From NCBI RefSeq assembly GCF_018613415.1, contig NZ_JAGGQG010000011.1, positions 62,001 to 126,000 of the forward strand: 64,000 nucleotides of DNA, in the 5' to 3' direction. The position numbers were made by a program, and so were the translations under genes. Under the pieces are notes generated by a model. The model was given only the letters and a program-made list of their open reading frames with translations. It made no database searches and was not told the origin of the DNA. The DNA comes from Bacillus sp. ISL-18. GTDB lineage: Bacteria > Bacillota > Bacilli > Bacillales > Cytobacillaceae. Position 1 is the stretch's first letter, and every line of letters begins with the position of its first letter. This document shows, one piece after another, positions 42,639 to 52,337 of the stretch.

Positions 42639-44297
42639 ATGGCAAAGATTTTAAAAAAGTTAGCTTTTTTAGTTGCAATTGTTACCGCTATCAGCAGCTT
42701 ATTGGCTGGGTGCAGCAGTGATAAAAGCACTAGCTCAACTGCCTCAACTCCTAAAGATAAGGGAGTTGCCATGTCAGACTATGGCGTTGGAAAAACATTT
42801 AAAGCAAGCAAGCCGATTACCTTTACTACGATGTACAATGATGCTGCATGGTATGCGTATAAAAAGGATTGGCTGCTGTGGAATGAAATTACGAAGAGAA
42901 CCAATGTCACTCTAAAACCAACTGTCGTTCCAATGAGCGATTACGCTCAAAAGAGAAGTTTGTTAATTAGTTCGGGGGATGCCCCATTAATTATCCCTAA
43001 AACATATCCTGGTCAGGAAACTCCATTTGTTTCCTCAGGTGCTATCTTACCTATCAGTGATTATGTTAAATACATGCCTAACTACATGGATAAAGTGAAA
43101 AAATGGAACTTGCAGCCTGAGATTGATAATTTAAGACAAGCGGATGGTAAATATTATGTACTCCCAGGTTTACACGAAGAGGTTTGGCCAGATTACACAC
43201 TAGCTGTCAGAACCGATATTTTTGAAAAGAATCACATTGCTATTCCTAAAACATGGGATGAATTTGAAGCAGCTTTGAAAAAGTTAAAAGAAATCTATCC
43301 TGATGTTACACCATTCTCTGATCGCTGGAGTACAACCGGTGCAGTCAGTCCACTCGGTGCATTATTACAATATGCAGCTCCTACTTTTGGTACTGTTGGC
43401 GGCTGGGGGACCACAAACTATGTGACATTTGACCAAGACAAAAATAAATTTATTTTTGCTGGTGCATCAAAAGAATACAAAGAAATGTTAACTTACTTTA
43501 ATGGACTTATTAAAGAAGGATTGTTGGACAAAGAGAGCCTATCTCAAAGTGATGATCAGGCGATTCAAAAATTTGTGAACGGCAAGTCATTTGTAATTAG
43601 CAGTAACTCTCAAGAAATCGTTACAATGCGTACAAGTATGGACAAAACGTTAGGAGCAGGTAAATATTCCATTGCGAAAATCGACGTACCAGGAGGTCCA
43701 AAAGGAAACGTGATTGCTGGATCAAGGCTTGAAAACGGCATCATGATTAGCGCTAAAGCTAAAGATGATCCAAACTTTAAGGCATTGCTGCAATTTATTG
43801 ACTGGTTCTGGTACAGCGATGAAGGAGAAGAATTAGCTAAGTGGGGCGTTGAAGGAACAACATACAAGAAGGAAAATAGTAAACGCGTTCTTATGCCAGA
43901 TATTAACTTCCTTGGTCTAAATCCTTCTGGAACGAAAGATTTACGTGTTGACTATGGATTTGGAACTGGTTCATTTGCTTACGGTGGAACTACTGACCTC
44001 CTTCAATCCACGATGAGCGATGAAGAAATTAAATTCCAAGATAGTATGCACAAAAATAAGGAGGTATTACCTGTAAATCCCCCTTATCCTATGAGTGCAA
44101 CCGATCAAGAACAAGCAACACTTATTTCAACACCATTAACGGATACGGTTAAACAAAATACAGCGAAGTTCATTTTAGGTACTCGTCCATTATCTGATTG
44201 GAATAGTTACGTATCTGAATTAAAAGCTAAAGGTATGGATAAATATTTAGATATGATTAATAAAGCTTATAAAGATTTCGAAAAGAAAAATAAGTAA
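42639..44297 (+). CDS. Solute-binding lipoprotein of the second importer
   Basis: 552 aa with a lipoprotein signal peptide (lipobox LLAGC, Cys at about 25) and a Ser/Thr-rich linker. It is an LplA-type extracellular binding protein with aromatic patches (NDAAWYAYKKDWLLW) that could stack on sugars, and is only distantly similar to the two xynE-like proteins. Likely binds aldouronic acids given the downstream uronate genes; this is inferred. GTGGGGG precedes ATG 42639. Confidence 0.85.
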   Translation: MAKILKKLAFLVAIVTAISSLLAGCSSDKSTSSTASTPKDKGVAMSDYGVGKTFKASKPITFTTMYNDAAWYAYKKDWLLWNEITKRTNVTLKPTVVPMSDYAQKRSLLISSGDAPLIIPKTYPGQETPFVSSGAILPISDYVKYMPNYMDKVKKWNLQPEIDNLRQADGKYYVLPGLHEEVWPDYTLAVRTDIFEKNHIAIPKTWDEFEAALKKLKEIYPDVTPFSDRWSTTGAVSPLGALLQYAAPTFGTVGGWGTTNYVTFDQDKNKFIFAGASKEYKEMLTYFNGLIKEGLLDKESLSQSDDQAIQKFVNGKSFVISSNSQEIVTMRTSMDKTLGAGKYSIAKIDVPGGPKGNVIAGSRLENGIMISAKAKDDPNFKALLQFIDWFWYSDEGEELAKWGVEGTTYKKENSKRVLMPDINFLGLNPSGTKDLRVDYGFGTGSFAYGGTTDLLQSTMSDEEIKFQDSMHKNKEVLPVNPPYPMSATDQEQATLISTPLTDTVKQNTAKFILGTRPLSDWNSYVSELKAKGMDKYLDMINKAYKDFEKKNK

Positions 44298-44317
44298 TTA
44301 GTTTAAGGGTTTGGATG

Positions 44318-44443
44318 ACTGCCTGTAATCATTTTCATCTAGCATTGCAGGCAGTTCTCCTATCATGTTACTTAAAAACGAAACGAACAGAAGAGATGGT
44401 TGTGGAGAGATAGGTGACTTCTCACGTTCACAACCATTTTTCT
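44318..44443 (+). terminator. Two hairpins after the second importer operon
   Basis: ACTGCCTGTAAT (44318-44329) pairs with ATTGCAGGCAGT (44344-44355). A second hairpin TGGTTGTG (44397-44404) with CACAACCA (44429-44436) leads into TTTTTCTC and looks like the real terminator. The second lies within the open frame that extends upstream of the next gene, supporting the later start chosen there. Confidence 0.7.
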
Positions 44444-44482
44444 CTATTAATGAGAACTAAAAAATGGATGGGTGAATTTTTT

Positions 44483-45178
44483 ATGAAAAAAAGAGAGTTT
44501 GGCGAAGGTACCCTTTTTTCAATAACCAATCATGTTTATTGGCTAGTCATGACCAATATTTACTTTGTCATCAGTAACGCCATTTTCCTAATCTTTTTTA
44601 TGACACTACAACCAACGTTTTCGAATATTACCATTTACTTTCTTGCCCTTATCCTGACAGGACCTTCTATATCAGCCCTTTTTTATTCAATTGGAAAACT
44701 AATTAGAGAGAAGGAACTTTCTCCATTAAGAGATTTCTTCCATGGATATAAGATGAATTTTAAAGACACAATGAAGTTTTGGCTGCCGCTGCTTCTCGTC
44801 CTATATATCCTTTTTGTCGACCTGCAATACTTTAATTCAAATCCATCCGTGCCTCATCACATTCTATCGGTCATTTTTTTCATAGGTATTTTGATCACAA
44901 TGATTATCATGATGAATTCATTTTTAATTAATGCAGGTTTTAAATTTAGATTAAAAGATATTTGTAAACTCTCTATTTATTACAGTTTCAAAAAGGTAAA
45001 GGTAACCTTTGGAAATATCGGTATCATTATCATTTCGTTATTTCTGACCACGATTACCTCTAATTTTTTCATTGTATTTATGGCCAGCGTTGTGTGTTAT
45101 GTATTTTTATTAAATAGCAGGGACCTCTTAGAAGATATTAAAGTGAACTTTTGTAAACCGAATGAGAGTGCGAATTAA
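44483..45178 (+). CDS. YesL-type membrane protein (DUF624), second copy
   Basis: About 231 aa with five or six membrane segments; starts MKKREFGEGTLFSITNHVYWLVMTNIYFVISN and contains the SISALFYSIGKLIREKE segment of the family. Start ATG 44483 is chosen because the upstream frame (to 44414) overlaps a terminator. It precedes uxuA by 15 bases. As with the copy at 16600, role unknown but consistently linked to sugar ABC importers. Confidence 0.75.
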   Translation: MKKREFGEGTLFSITNHVYWLVMTNIYFVISNAIFLIFFMTLQPTFSNITIYFLALILTGPSISALFYSIGKLIREKELSPLRDFFHGYKMNFKDTMKFWLPLLLVLYILFVDLQYFNSNPSVPHHILSVIFFIGILITMIIMMNSFLINAGFKFRLKDICKLSIYYSFKKVKVTFGNIGIIIISLFLTTITSNFFIVFMASVVCYVFLLNSRDLLEDIKVNFCKPNESAN

Positions 45179-45193
45179 CGGAGGGATATCAGA

Positions 45194-46249
45194 ATGAAGA
45201 TGGGATTTAGATGGTATGGTGAGGGCAATGATTCCGTAACCCTCAATCATATTAAACAAATACCAGGCGTTGAAACAATCGTTTGGGCCCTTCACGACAT
45301 GCAGGCCGGCGTGGAATGGCCAATGGATCGAATTTTAGAAGTAAAACGACATGCTGATCAATACGGATTTACGATTGATGTTGTTGAGAGCGTGAATGTA
45401 CATGAGGATATTAAATTAGGCCTAACCACTCGGGATCAATACATAGAAAACTATAAAAAAACCATTGAAAAACTGGCTAAAGTGGGAGTAAAGGTCATCT
45501 GTTATAACTTTATGCCTGTCTTTGACTGGATAAGGACTGATTTATATAAAGCCCATGAAGATGGTTCCACTGCCCTTTTCTATGAAACTGCCAAAGTGAA
45601 TGATATTGACCCAATGGAATTGGTGAATAAAATTGCCGGGAATCCTGACTTTACCATGCCAGGCTGGGAGCCGGAGCGCTTAGAAAATATTACGAATCTA
45701 TTTGAAGCTTATAAGAATGTAACAGAAGAAGATTTATTTAATAATTTGCAATACTTCCTTAAAGCTATTATTCCAGTGGCAGAGGAACATGATATCAAAA
45801 TGGCGATTCATCCGGATGACCCGCCATGGCCGGTATTTGGCTTACCACGGATTGTAACCAACCAGGAAAATATTCGACGAATTTTAAAGCTTGTTGATAG
45901 TCCCTATAATGGTGTCACACTATGCAGCGGGGCATTAGGTTCAAGCCGAAGCAACGATGTTGCGGCGATGGTAAGAGAATTTGCCGAACGGATTCCATTT
46001 GCCCATGTACGTAATGTGAAAATTTATGATAATGGGGATTTTATTGAAACATCTCACCGGACTGAAGATGGCACCGTGGATATTGTTGGAATCATGAAAG
46101 CCTATCATGACAGCGGGTTTAACGGATATATCAGGCCGGATCATGGCAGACATATTTGGGATGAACAATGCCGTCCCGGCTATGGATTGTATGATCGTGC
46201 CCTTGGCATTATGTATCTATTAGGGACTTGGGACGCATTTAATCGATAA
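45194..46249 (+). CDS. uxuA: Mannonate dehydratase
   Basis: 351 aa, the length of UxuA. It dehydrates D-mannonate to 2-keto-3-deoxygluconate. Starts MKMGFRWYGEGNDSVTLNHIKQIPGV, with the family segments VKVICYNFMPVFDWIRTDL, KMAIHPDDPPWPVFGLPRI (metal ligands), CSGALGSS and IRPDHGRHIWDE. AGGGAT precedes ATG 45194. Works with uxuB (36133) and aguA (next gene). 2-keto-3-deoxygluconate kinase and aldolase are not in the window. Confidence 0.95.
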   Translation: MKMGFRWYGEGNDSVTLNHIKQIPGVETIVWALHDMQAGVEWPMDRILEVKRHADQYGFTIDVVESVNVHEDIKLGLTTRDQYIENYKKTIEKLAKVGVKVICYNFMPVFDWIRTDLYKAHEDGSTALFYETAKVNDIDPMELVNKIAGNPDFTMPGWEPERLENITNLFEAYKNVTEEDLFNNLQYFLKAIIPVAEEHDIKMAIHPDDPPWPVFGLPRIVTNQENIRRILKLVDSPYNGVTLCSGALGSSRSNDVAAMVREFAERIPFAHVRNVKIYDNGDFIETSHRTEDGTVDIVGIMKAYHDSGFNGYIRPDHGRHIWDEQCRPGYGLYDRALGIMYLLGTWDAFNR

Positions 46250-46313
46250 ATAATAGAGTAAATTATCTTCTCTTACTTGGAAATCAGAATATTGAATATG
46301 GAGGATAACCATA

Positions 46314-48416
46314 ATGAATAGCACAATCGAAAATACAACAATCGAACAATACAAAGTCACTCATAAAGAAAGTTATGCGGCATGGCTGCAGTACACAAAA
46401 ATTGATGATGCAGAGTTGGCGGGAGAATATCTAAAATGGGCTGGGAATATTCATAGTCTGGCAGGTTCTGCTGTAGTCGATTCGGCGCTAAATGAACTGA
46501 ATACTGCGTTTTCTTCTATGCTGGACATTCAACCTCAACTCTCATCGGGAGTCAGTTATAAAAATAGGATTTTATTAGCAACAAAGAAAGAATCTACTAT
46601 GCTAGACGGTAACATTGACGTTGATTTTGATCAAATCAATGAGGATGGATATATGATCAAATCGGTAGTCACTGATACTAGCAGTACGATTTTTTTGTTA
46701 GGGAAAAGAGATGTCGGGGTATTATACGCGGCTTTTCATCTTTTAAGACTAATGCAGAATAGAGAAAAAATAAATAAATTAAACATTGTGGAATCTCCTA
46801 AAAATCAATTAAGAATGATTAACCAGTGGGATAACATGGATGGCAGCATTGAACGAGGTTATGCAGGGAAATCCATTTTCTACAAGGACGACGTGTTCTC
46901 AGAGGAGTTAAATCGGATTCAGGATTATGCAAGATTGCTATCTTCAGTAGGAATCAACGGCATTTCCATTAATAATGTTAATGTCCATCAAGTCGAAACC
47001 AATTTAATTACGAGCAGTTTACTTCCTAAGGTAGCTGAAGTTGCCAGCATATTTAGAGCATATGGTATTAAAACATTCCTTAGTATTAATTATGCGAGTA
47101 CAATTTCGCTCGGTGATTTGGACACAGCAGATCCATTAGAACCTGAGGTTAAAAGATGGTGGAAAAACAAGGCAGAAGAAATTTATCGCTTTATCCCTGA
47201 TTTTGGAGGATTTCTCGTAAAAGCAGATTCAGAACACCGTCCTGGACCATTTACTTATAACCGTAACCATGCAGATGGAGCCAATATGCTAGCGGAAGCC
47301 TTAGAGCCGTTTGGCGGATTAGTCATCTGGAGATGTTTCGTCTATAACTGCCTTCAAGATTGGCGTGATCGTTCTACAGACCGTGCAAGGGCAGCTTATG
47401 ACCACTTTAAACCATTAGACGGAAAGTTTCACGAAAATGTAATCTTGCAAATAAAAAATGGTCCAATGGATTTCCAGGTACGTGAGGCAGTATCCCCATT
47501 ATTTGGTGCCATGCCGCAAACGAACCAGATGATGGAGTTTCAAGTAACGCAGGAATATACAGGGCAGCAGAGGCACCTTTGTTATCTCGTCCCTCAATGG
47601 AAGGAAATCCTTGATTTTAAGACATTTGCAAATGGAGACGAATCACCTGTCAAACATATTGTCGACGGATCGGTATACCCATACCGCTATTCAGGTATAG
47701 CAGCCGTTTCTAATATCGGAAATGACTATAATTGGACGGGACATCCGTTAGCACAAGCGAACCTATATGGCTATGGGCGTTTAACATGGAATCCAGACCT
47801 TGAAGCAGAGACGATTACAAAGGAATGGATTGGTCAAACGTTTGGGCAGGATCAGCTGGTAAACGAGAAAATCAGTCAGATGCTTCTGAAATCATGGGAA
47901 ATCTATGAACAGTATACCTCACCACTTGGAGTTGGCTGGATGGTAAATCCGCATCATCACTATGGACCGAATGTCGATGGGTATGAATATTCGGTTTGGG
48001 GTACCTATCATTTTGCTGACTGCCGTGGTATTGGCGTTGACCGCACCGTAAAAACAGGTACTGGTTACACGGCACAGTATTTTAAAGAGAATGCCGACAT
48101 GTATGAATCACTAGAAGCCTGTCCGGATGAATTGTTATTGTTTTTCCACCATGTTCCATATACCCATAGGTTAAAATCAGGTATTACAGTGATTCAGCAT
48201 ATTTACAATACTCACTTTGAGGGCGTTCAGGAAGCAGAGCAATTAAAAGAACGATGGACAACATTAGAGGGCAAAATAGATTCCGAACGTTATGAAGATA
48301 TTTTAAATCGATTGGAAGAACAAGTATCACATTCTAAAGAGTGGCGGGATATCATTAACACTTATTTTTACAGGAAATCAGGCATTGCAGATCAACAAAA
48401 TAGAAAAATCTATTGA
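46314..48416 (+). CDS. aguA: GH67 alpha-glucuronidase
   Basis: 700 aa, the usual length of intracellular GH67 enzymes. It removes (4-O-methyl)glucuronic acid from the non-reducing end xylose of aldouronic acids. N-terminal sandwich domain, then a barrel with [23 protein letters not shown], the acid-site region [15 protein letters not shown] (E307), and [11 protein letters not shown]; the base residues lie in the [18 protein letters not shown] to [18 protein letters not shown] region. No signal peptide. GGAGG precedes ATG 46314. Confidence 0.95.
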   Translation: MNSTIENTTIEQYKVTHKESYAAWLQYTKIDDAELAGEYLKWAGNIHSLAGSAVVDSALNELNTAFSSMLDIQPQLSSGVSYKNRILLATKKESTMLDGNIDVDFDQINEDGYMIKSVVTDTSSTIFLLGKRDVGVLYAAFHLLRLMQNREKINKLNIVESPKNQLRMINQWDNMDGSIERGYAGKSIFYKDDVFSEELNRIQDYARLLSSVGINGISINNVNVHQVETNLITSSLLPKVAEVASIFRAYGIKTFLSINYASTISLGDLDTADPLEPEVKRWWKNKAEEIYRFIPDFGGFLVKADSEHRPGPFTYNRNHADGANMLAEALEPFGGLVIWRCFVYNCLQDWRDRSTDRARAAYDHFKPLDGKFHENVILQIKNGPMDFQVREAVSPLFGAMPQTNQMMEFQVTQEYTGQQRHLCYLVPQWKEILDFKTFANGDESPVKHIVDGSVYPYRYSGIAAVSNIGNDYNWTGHPLAQANLYGYGRLTWNPDLEAETITKEWIGQTFGQDQLVNEKISQMLLKSWEIYEQYTSPLGVGWMVNPHHHYGPNVDGYEYSVWGTYHFADCRGIGVDRTVKTGTGYTAQYFKENADMYESLEACPDELLLFFHHVPYTHRLKSGITVIQHIYNTHFEGVQEAEQLKERWTTLEGKIDSERYEDILNRLEEQVSHSKEWRDIINTYFYRKSGIADQQNRKIY

Positions 48417-48462
48417 AACAAGGTGTTAATGTTTTCTACCTTCCTATCAAAGGTGGATCTGT

Positions 48463-49836
48463 ATGGGAATTTCAAATAGCCAGGGAGCGGTGCCGCAAAT
48501 CAGTTTGCTAAGGTTAACATGGCCCATTTTTATTGAACTATTTCTTCAAGTGATTATGGGCAGCACGGACACGATCATGCTGTCCCATATCTCTGATGAT
48601 GCAGTTGCTGCAGTTGGGGTATCGAATCAACTTATTTTCTTTACCATTCTTATCTTTAATTTTGTTTCAATGGGGACCGCTGTAGTCCTTTCCCAGTATT
48701 TAGGTGCGGGTTTACGTGAACAGGCTAAAATTGTAACGACCATGTCAATCAAACTAAATTTCATCATGGGGTTCATTATTAGTATCATCATGGTCATTTT
48801 CAAAGGCGAATTTTTGGCATTTTTTCATCTCCCAGAACATCTTGCTGGTTTAGGAAAGCAGTATCTTTCCATTGTTGGCGGAACTCTTTTTATTCAGGCA
48901 TTATTGCAAACCGTATCTTCCATTTTAAGGGCGAATGGCTACACGCGAGATGCGATGTTTGTGTCTATGTTCATGAATGTGGTTCATTTAGCGATCAATA
49001 GTATTTTGATTTTTGGTTTATTGGGATTCCCACAACTGGGTGTGAAAGGGACGGCTATCTCAACTGGAATAAGCAGAACAGCAGCACTATTGGTGATTCT
49101 CACGATTATGTATAAAAGGATTCCAATGAATATTAAGTTAAAAGATTACCTAACAAATGATCGTACACAAGTAAAAAAAATCTTAAACATTGGTATTCCG
49201 GCTGCTAGTGAGCAACTCTGTTATAACGCCAGTCATTTAGTGATCACGTCGATGATCGCTATTCTAGGTGCTGCCGCCTTAACCACCCGTGTTTATACAC
49301 AAAGTGTCAATTCTTATATTGTTTTATTTGGCTTGGCCATGGGGCAGGGAACACAGATTTTAATAGGTTATAAGGTAGGTGCCCGTGATTTCGATGGTGC
49401 CTATCGCCAATTATTAAATAGTCTAAAATACAGCTTTATCCTCACCTTTACGGTTGCTGTATTTATTTGTTTCTTCCGGGAATCTCTCCTGTCAATTTTT
49501 ACGGATAATAAAGAGATTATTTCTATGGGAAGCAAATTATTATTGTTTTGCTTCATTTTGGAGCCCGGCCGAACGTTTAACCTAGTCGTCATTAGTTCAC
49601 TAAGAGCAGCTGGTGATACTACCATATCCGTTAAAATGGCCGTTATCTCGATGTGGGGGATTTGTGTGCCGCTGGCTTACTTCTTAGGAATTCATCTTGG
49701 ATTTGGACTGCCGGGTTTTTGGATCGCTTTTATTGTAGATGAGTGGGTTAGAGGGATTACCATGTTCTTTAGATGGAAAAGCAGGGCATGGGAAAAAAAA
49801 GTCTTGGTTCAAAATCAAGTTTCACCAACTGCCTAA
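48463..49836 (+). CDS. MATE family efflux transporter
   Basis: 457 aa with twelve predicted helices in two halves; starts LLRLTWPIFIELFLQVIMGSTDTIMLSHISDDAVAAVGVSNQ, the MATE opening, with VLSQYLGAGLREQAK. Cation-coupled antiporter for small organic molecules. It stands 46 bases after aguA and before a Gfo/Idh/MocA gene, so it may export a pathway by-product, sugar or aglycone; substrate unknown. Start ATG 48463 has AAAGGTGGA upstream. Confidence 0.88.
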   Translation: MGISNSQGAVPQISLLRLTWPIFIELFLQVIMGSTDTIMLSHISDDAVAAVGVSNQLIFFTILIFNFVSMGTAVVLSQYLGAGLREQAKIVTTMSIKLNFIMGFIISIIMVIFKGEFLAFFHLPEHLAGLGKQYLSIVGGTLFIQALLQTVSSILRANGYTRDAMFVSMFMNVVHLAINSILIFGLLGFPQLGVKGTAISTGISRTAALLVILTIMYKRIPMNIKLKDYLTNDRTQVKKILNIGIPAASEQLCYNASHLVITSMIAILGAAALTTRVYTQSVNSYIVLFGLAMGQGTQILIGYKVGARDFDGAYRQLLNSLKYSFILTFTVAVFICFFRESLLSIFTDNKEIISMGSKLLLFCFILEPGRTFNLVVISSLRAAGDTTISVKMAVISMWGICVPLAYFLGIHLGFGLPGFWIAFIVDEWVRGITMFFRWKSRAWEKKVLVQNQVSPTA

Positions 49837-50069
49837 AAATGAATGATTGAAAAATTTTCATCGTCTATAAAGGCGGGGATGTTTTATGGATATTGGTGAA
49901 AAATTAATGAAAAAGAGAGAGATTAGAAGGAACATGTTAGGACATGAAGAATATATAAGCTTAGTCCCCTTGTATTGCTTGGTAGAGACAGGTCAAAAAA
50001 ATCTATTTTTTTATACACTTAATTCGGTCGTCCAACAAACATGCTGGTTGGTGAATAGGAGGAAATTAA

Positions 50070-51071
50070 ATGAAAGAGAAGCTGCGCTGGGGAGTCTTAG
50101 GATGCGCCAATATTGCCATCCATTCTGTTATTCCAGCTATTAAAAACTCTGAATCTAGTGTGGTGATTGCGATTGCCAGCCGGCGATTAGAGAAAGCAAG
50201 GTCGACTGCTGCTGAATTAGGCATCGAGCGAGCATACGATAGTTATGATGCACTTTTGCAAGATCCTGATATCGACGCGGTTTACATTCCACTGCCAAAT
50301 CATTTGCATAAAGAATGGACCATAAAAGCCGCAAAAGCGGGTAAGCATGTTTTATGTGAAAAGCCGCTTGCGCTAAATCAGGAAGAAGCTAGAGAGATGG
50401 TTACGGCATGCAAAGAGTCGGGGGTCAAATTAGGCGAAGCATTTATGTACCGTTATCACCCTCGATATGAACGTATTAAGGAAATTTTAAATTCTGGAGA
50501 AATAGGAACCATCCGCGGACTGCATGGGAGCTTTACCTTTAATAATGCCGCAGACAAAAACAATGTCCGCTATCGTGCTGAATGGGGCGGGGGATCCATT
50601 TACGATGTCGGCTGTTATCCGATAAGTGCCGCACGATATTTGTTGGAGCGGGAACCCGAAGCGGTTACGGTACAAGCTTTTTACTCACCAGAACATGACG
50701 ATGTTGACATGATGGTTTCCGGCTTAATGGAATTCCCTGAAAATATTGGAGTTACCTTTATGTGCGGCATGTGGGCTCATTTTCAAAACACCCTTCAAAT
50801 TGTAGGGACTAAAGGAAAAATAGATATTCCAAACGCCTTTATCGTGAATTCCGATTTAGGGGGGGATTTTAAAGTTACCGTTGATGGGGAAACACGAACC
50901 GAACCAAGTAAGGAACTAAATCAGTATACCATCCAGGTGGATGAATTTGCCCAAAGTATTATTGACGGTACATCGCCCCGTTTTCCATCAGAAGATGCTA
51001 TCAGTAATATGAAAGTCATCGATGCGTGTTTATTATCCGCAAAAAATAAACAACGTGTGGCACTTACTTAA
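50070..51071 (+). CDS. Gfo/Idh/MocA oxidoreductase 3 (xylose/sugar dehydrogenase type)
   Basis: 333 aa. Rossmann motif WGVLGCANIAIHSVIPAI, then YIPLPNHLHKEWTIKAAKAGKHVLCEKPLAL, EAFMYRYHPRYE and GGGSIYDVGCYPISAARYLL, the pattern of sugar dehydrogenases that oxidise the anomeric carbon (for example D-xylose dehydrogenase or glucose-fructose oxidoreductase types), but without a signal peptide. AGGAGG lies before ATG 50070. Possible oxidation of xylose to xylonolactone is speculative. Confidence 0.86.
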   Translation: MKEKLRWGVLGCANIAIHSVIPAIKNSESSVVIAIASRRLEKARSTAAELGIERAYDSYDALLQDPDIDAVYIPLPNHLHKEWTIKAAKAGKHVLCEKPLALNQEEAREMVTACKESGVKLGEAFMYRYHPRYERIKEILNSGEIGTIRGLHGSFTFNNAADKNNVRYRAEWGGGSIYDVGCYPISAARYLLEREPEAVTVQAFYSPEHDDVDMMVSGLMEFPENIGVTFMCGMWAHFQNTLQIVGTKGKIDIPNAFIVNSDLGGDFKVTVDGETRTEPSKELNQYTIQVDEFAQSIIDGTSPRFPSEDAISNMKVIDACLLSAKNKQRVALT

Positions 51072-51145
51072 AACCAGAATTTTATTCTTAAGGGAGATAA
51101 CAAAAATAGTAAACCATTAAGCTTTTATTTAAGGAGGAATCACAC

Positions 51146-52126
51146 TTGGAATATTCTACATTGGGAAGAACAGGATTGAAAGTTAGCCGCCTATGTCTTG
51201 GAACCATGAATTTTGGTGTAGATACAGAAGAAAAAGAAGCATTTCGCATCATGGATGCGGCGTTGGATGCAGGAATTAACTTTTTTGACACAGCTAATGT
51301 ATACGGCTGGGGCGAAAATGCAGGAAGAACAGAGGAAATTATTGGACGCTGGTTTGCTCAGGGAGGCGGCCGCAGGGAGAGAGTAGTCCTTGCCACAAAA
51401 GTTTATGGAGAGATGCACAATCCGCTAGAGGATCCAAACAATACTCCTGGATTATCTGCATTTAAGATTCGCCGGCACTTGGAGGATTCACTGCGCCGTC
51501 TTCAAACCGATCATATTGAACTCTATCAAATGCACCATGTTGACTGGAAAGTCAGTTGGGCTGAAATTTGGGGAGCATTTGAGTTGACGGTTCAGCAAGG
51601 AAAAGCCGGATATATAGGGGCAAGCAATTTTTCGGGGTGGAAACTAATGGAGGCGCAAAAAGAAGCTGAATCACGCCATTTCCTCGGGCTGGTTTCTGAA
51701 CAGCATAAATACAATTTAAATTGCCGTCTTCCGGAATTGGAAGTTTTACCTGCCGCACAGCATTTAGGGATTGGAGTGATTCCTTGGAGCCCGCTTGATG
51801 GTGGATTGTTGGGTGGGAATGCTTTAAAGAAGCAGTCTGGCACAAGAAGCGGCAGAGACGCTGCTAGAATCGAAAAGCACAGAATTCAATTAGAACAATT
51901 TTCTGGTCTTTGCAGAGAACTGGAAGTAAGAGAAGATACAGTGGCGTTAGCATGGCTGCTTGCAAATCCTGCAGTAACTGCGCCTATTATTGGCTGCCGC
52001 ACAATGGAGCAGTTTGAGCAATCACTCCGCGCAGTTGAAGTAGTATTGAATGAGGAAGTATTGAACCGTGTAGACGAAATATTCCCTGGACCCGGAGGAC
52101 GGGCACCAGAAGCATACGCTTGGTAA
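51146..52126 (+). CDS. Aldo/keto reductase 1
   Basis: 326 aa. YSTLGRTGLKVSRLCLGTMNFG start, catalytic Asp/Tyr in FFDTANVYGWGENAGRTEEIIG, Lys in VVLATKVYG, His in YQMHHVDW; C-terminal NADP-binding segment APIIGCRTMEQFEQSL. YrpG/YajO-like group. TTG start with AAGGAGG upstream. It may reduce xylose or related aldehydes; no direct evidence. Last gene before a new xylO-controlled promoter. Confidence 0.87.
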   Translation: MEYSTLGRTGLKVSRLCLGTMNFGVDTEEKEAFRIMDAALDAGINFFDTANVYGWGENAGRTEEIIGRWFAQGGGRRERVVLATKVYGEMHNPLEDPNNTPGLSAFKIRRHLEDSLRRLQTDHIELYQMHHVDWKVSWAEIWGAFELTVQQGKAGYIGASNFSGWKLMEAQKEAESRHFLGLVSEQHKYNLNCRLPELEVLPAAQHLGIGVIPWSPLDGGLLGGNALKKQSGTRSGRDAARIEKHRIQLEQFSGLCRELEVREDTVALAWLLANPAVTAPIIGCRTMEQFEQSLRAVEVVLNEEVLNRVDEIFPGPGGRAPEAYAW

Positions 52127-52240
52127 TCATTGATAAGAAATACAAGGGATAGAAGGGAGCTTTTAATGGGCCGTGTTAAAAGCTGTGCTTAATCCATCTT
52201 TTGTACATGGTCCATTCATAGGTTATATTTTTTAAAGAAC

Positions 52241-52282
52241 TTAGTTTGTCGAATGCGCAAACAAAGTAGACGGTGATATAAT
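52241..52282 (+). promoter_or_regulatory. xylO operator 5 and promoter of the GH43 operon
   Basis: Operator arms TTAGTTTGTC (52241-52250) and CGCAAACAAA (52256-52265), again 10-5-10, with -10 TATAAT at 52277-52282. The -35 (TGCGCA, 52254-52259) overlaps the operator and is weak. Confidence 0.78.
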
Positions 52283-52337
52283 GAAATTAGTTTTTTTTAA
52301 TAAACGCAGTGATTAATCAACTTAGGAGGAGATTGTT

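Noticed and set aside
49886-50143. Open frame of 85 codons before the third Gfo/Idh/MocA gene, with a weak ribosome binding site
   Set aside because: It overlaps the start of a well-supported dehydrogenase gene by 74 bases, its C-terminal third is that gene in another frame, and the product matches no family pattern I know. Possibly a gene remnant; not strong enough to call.
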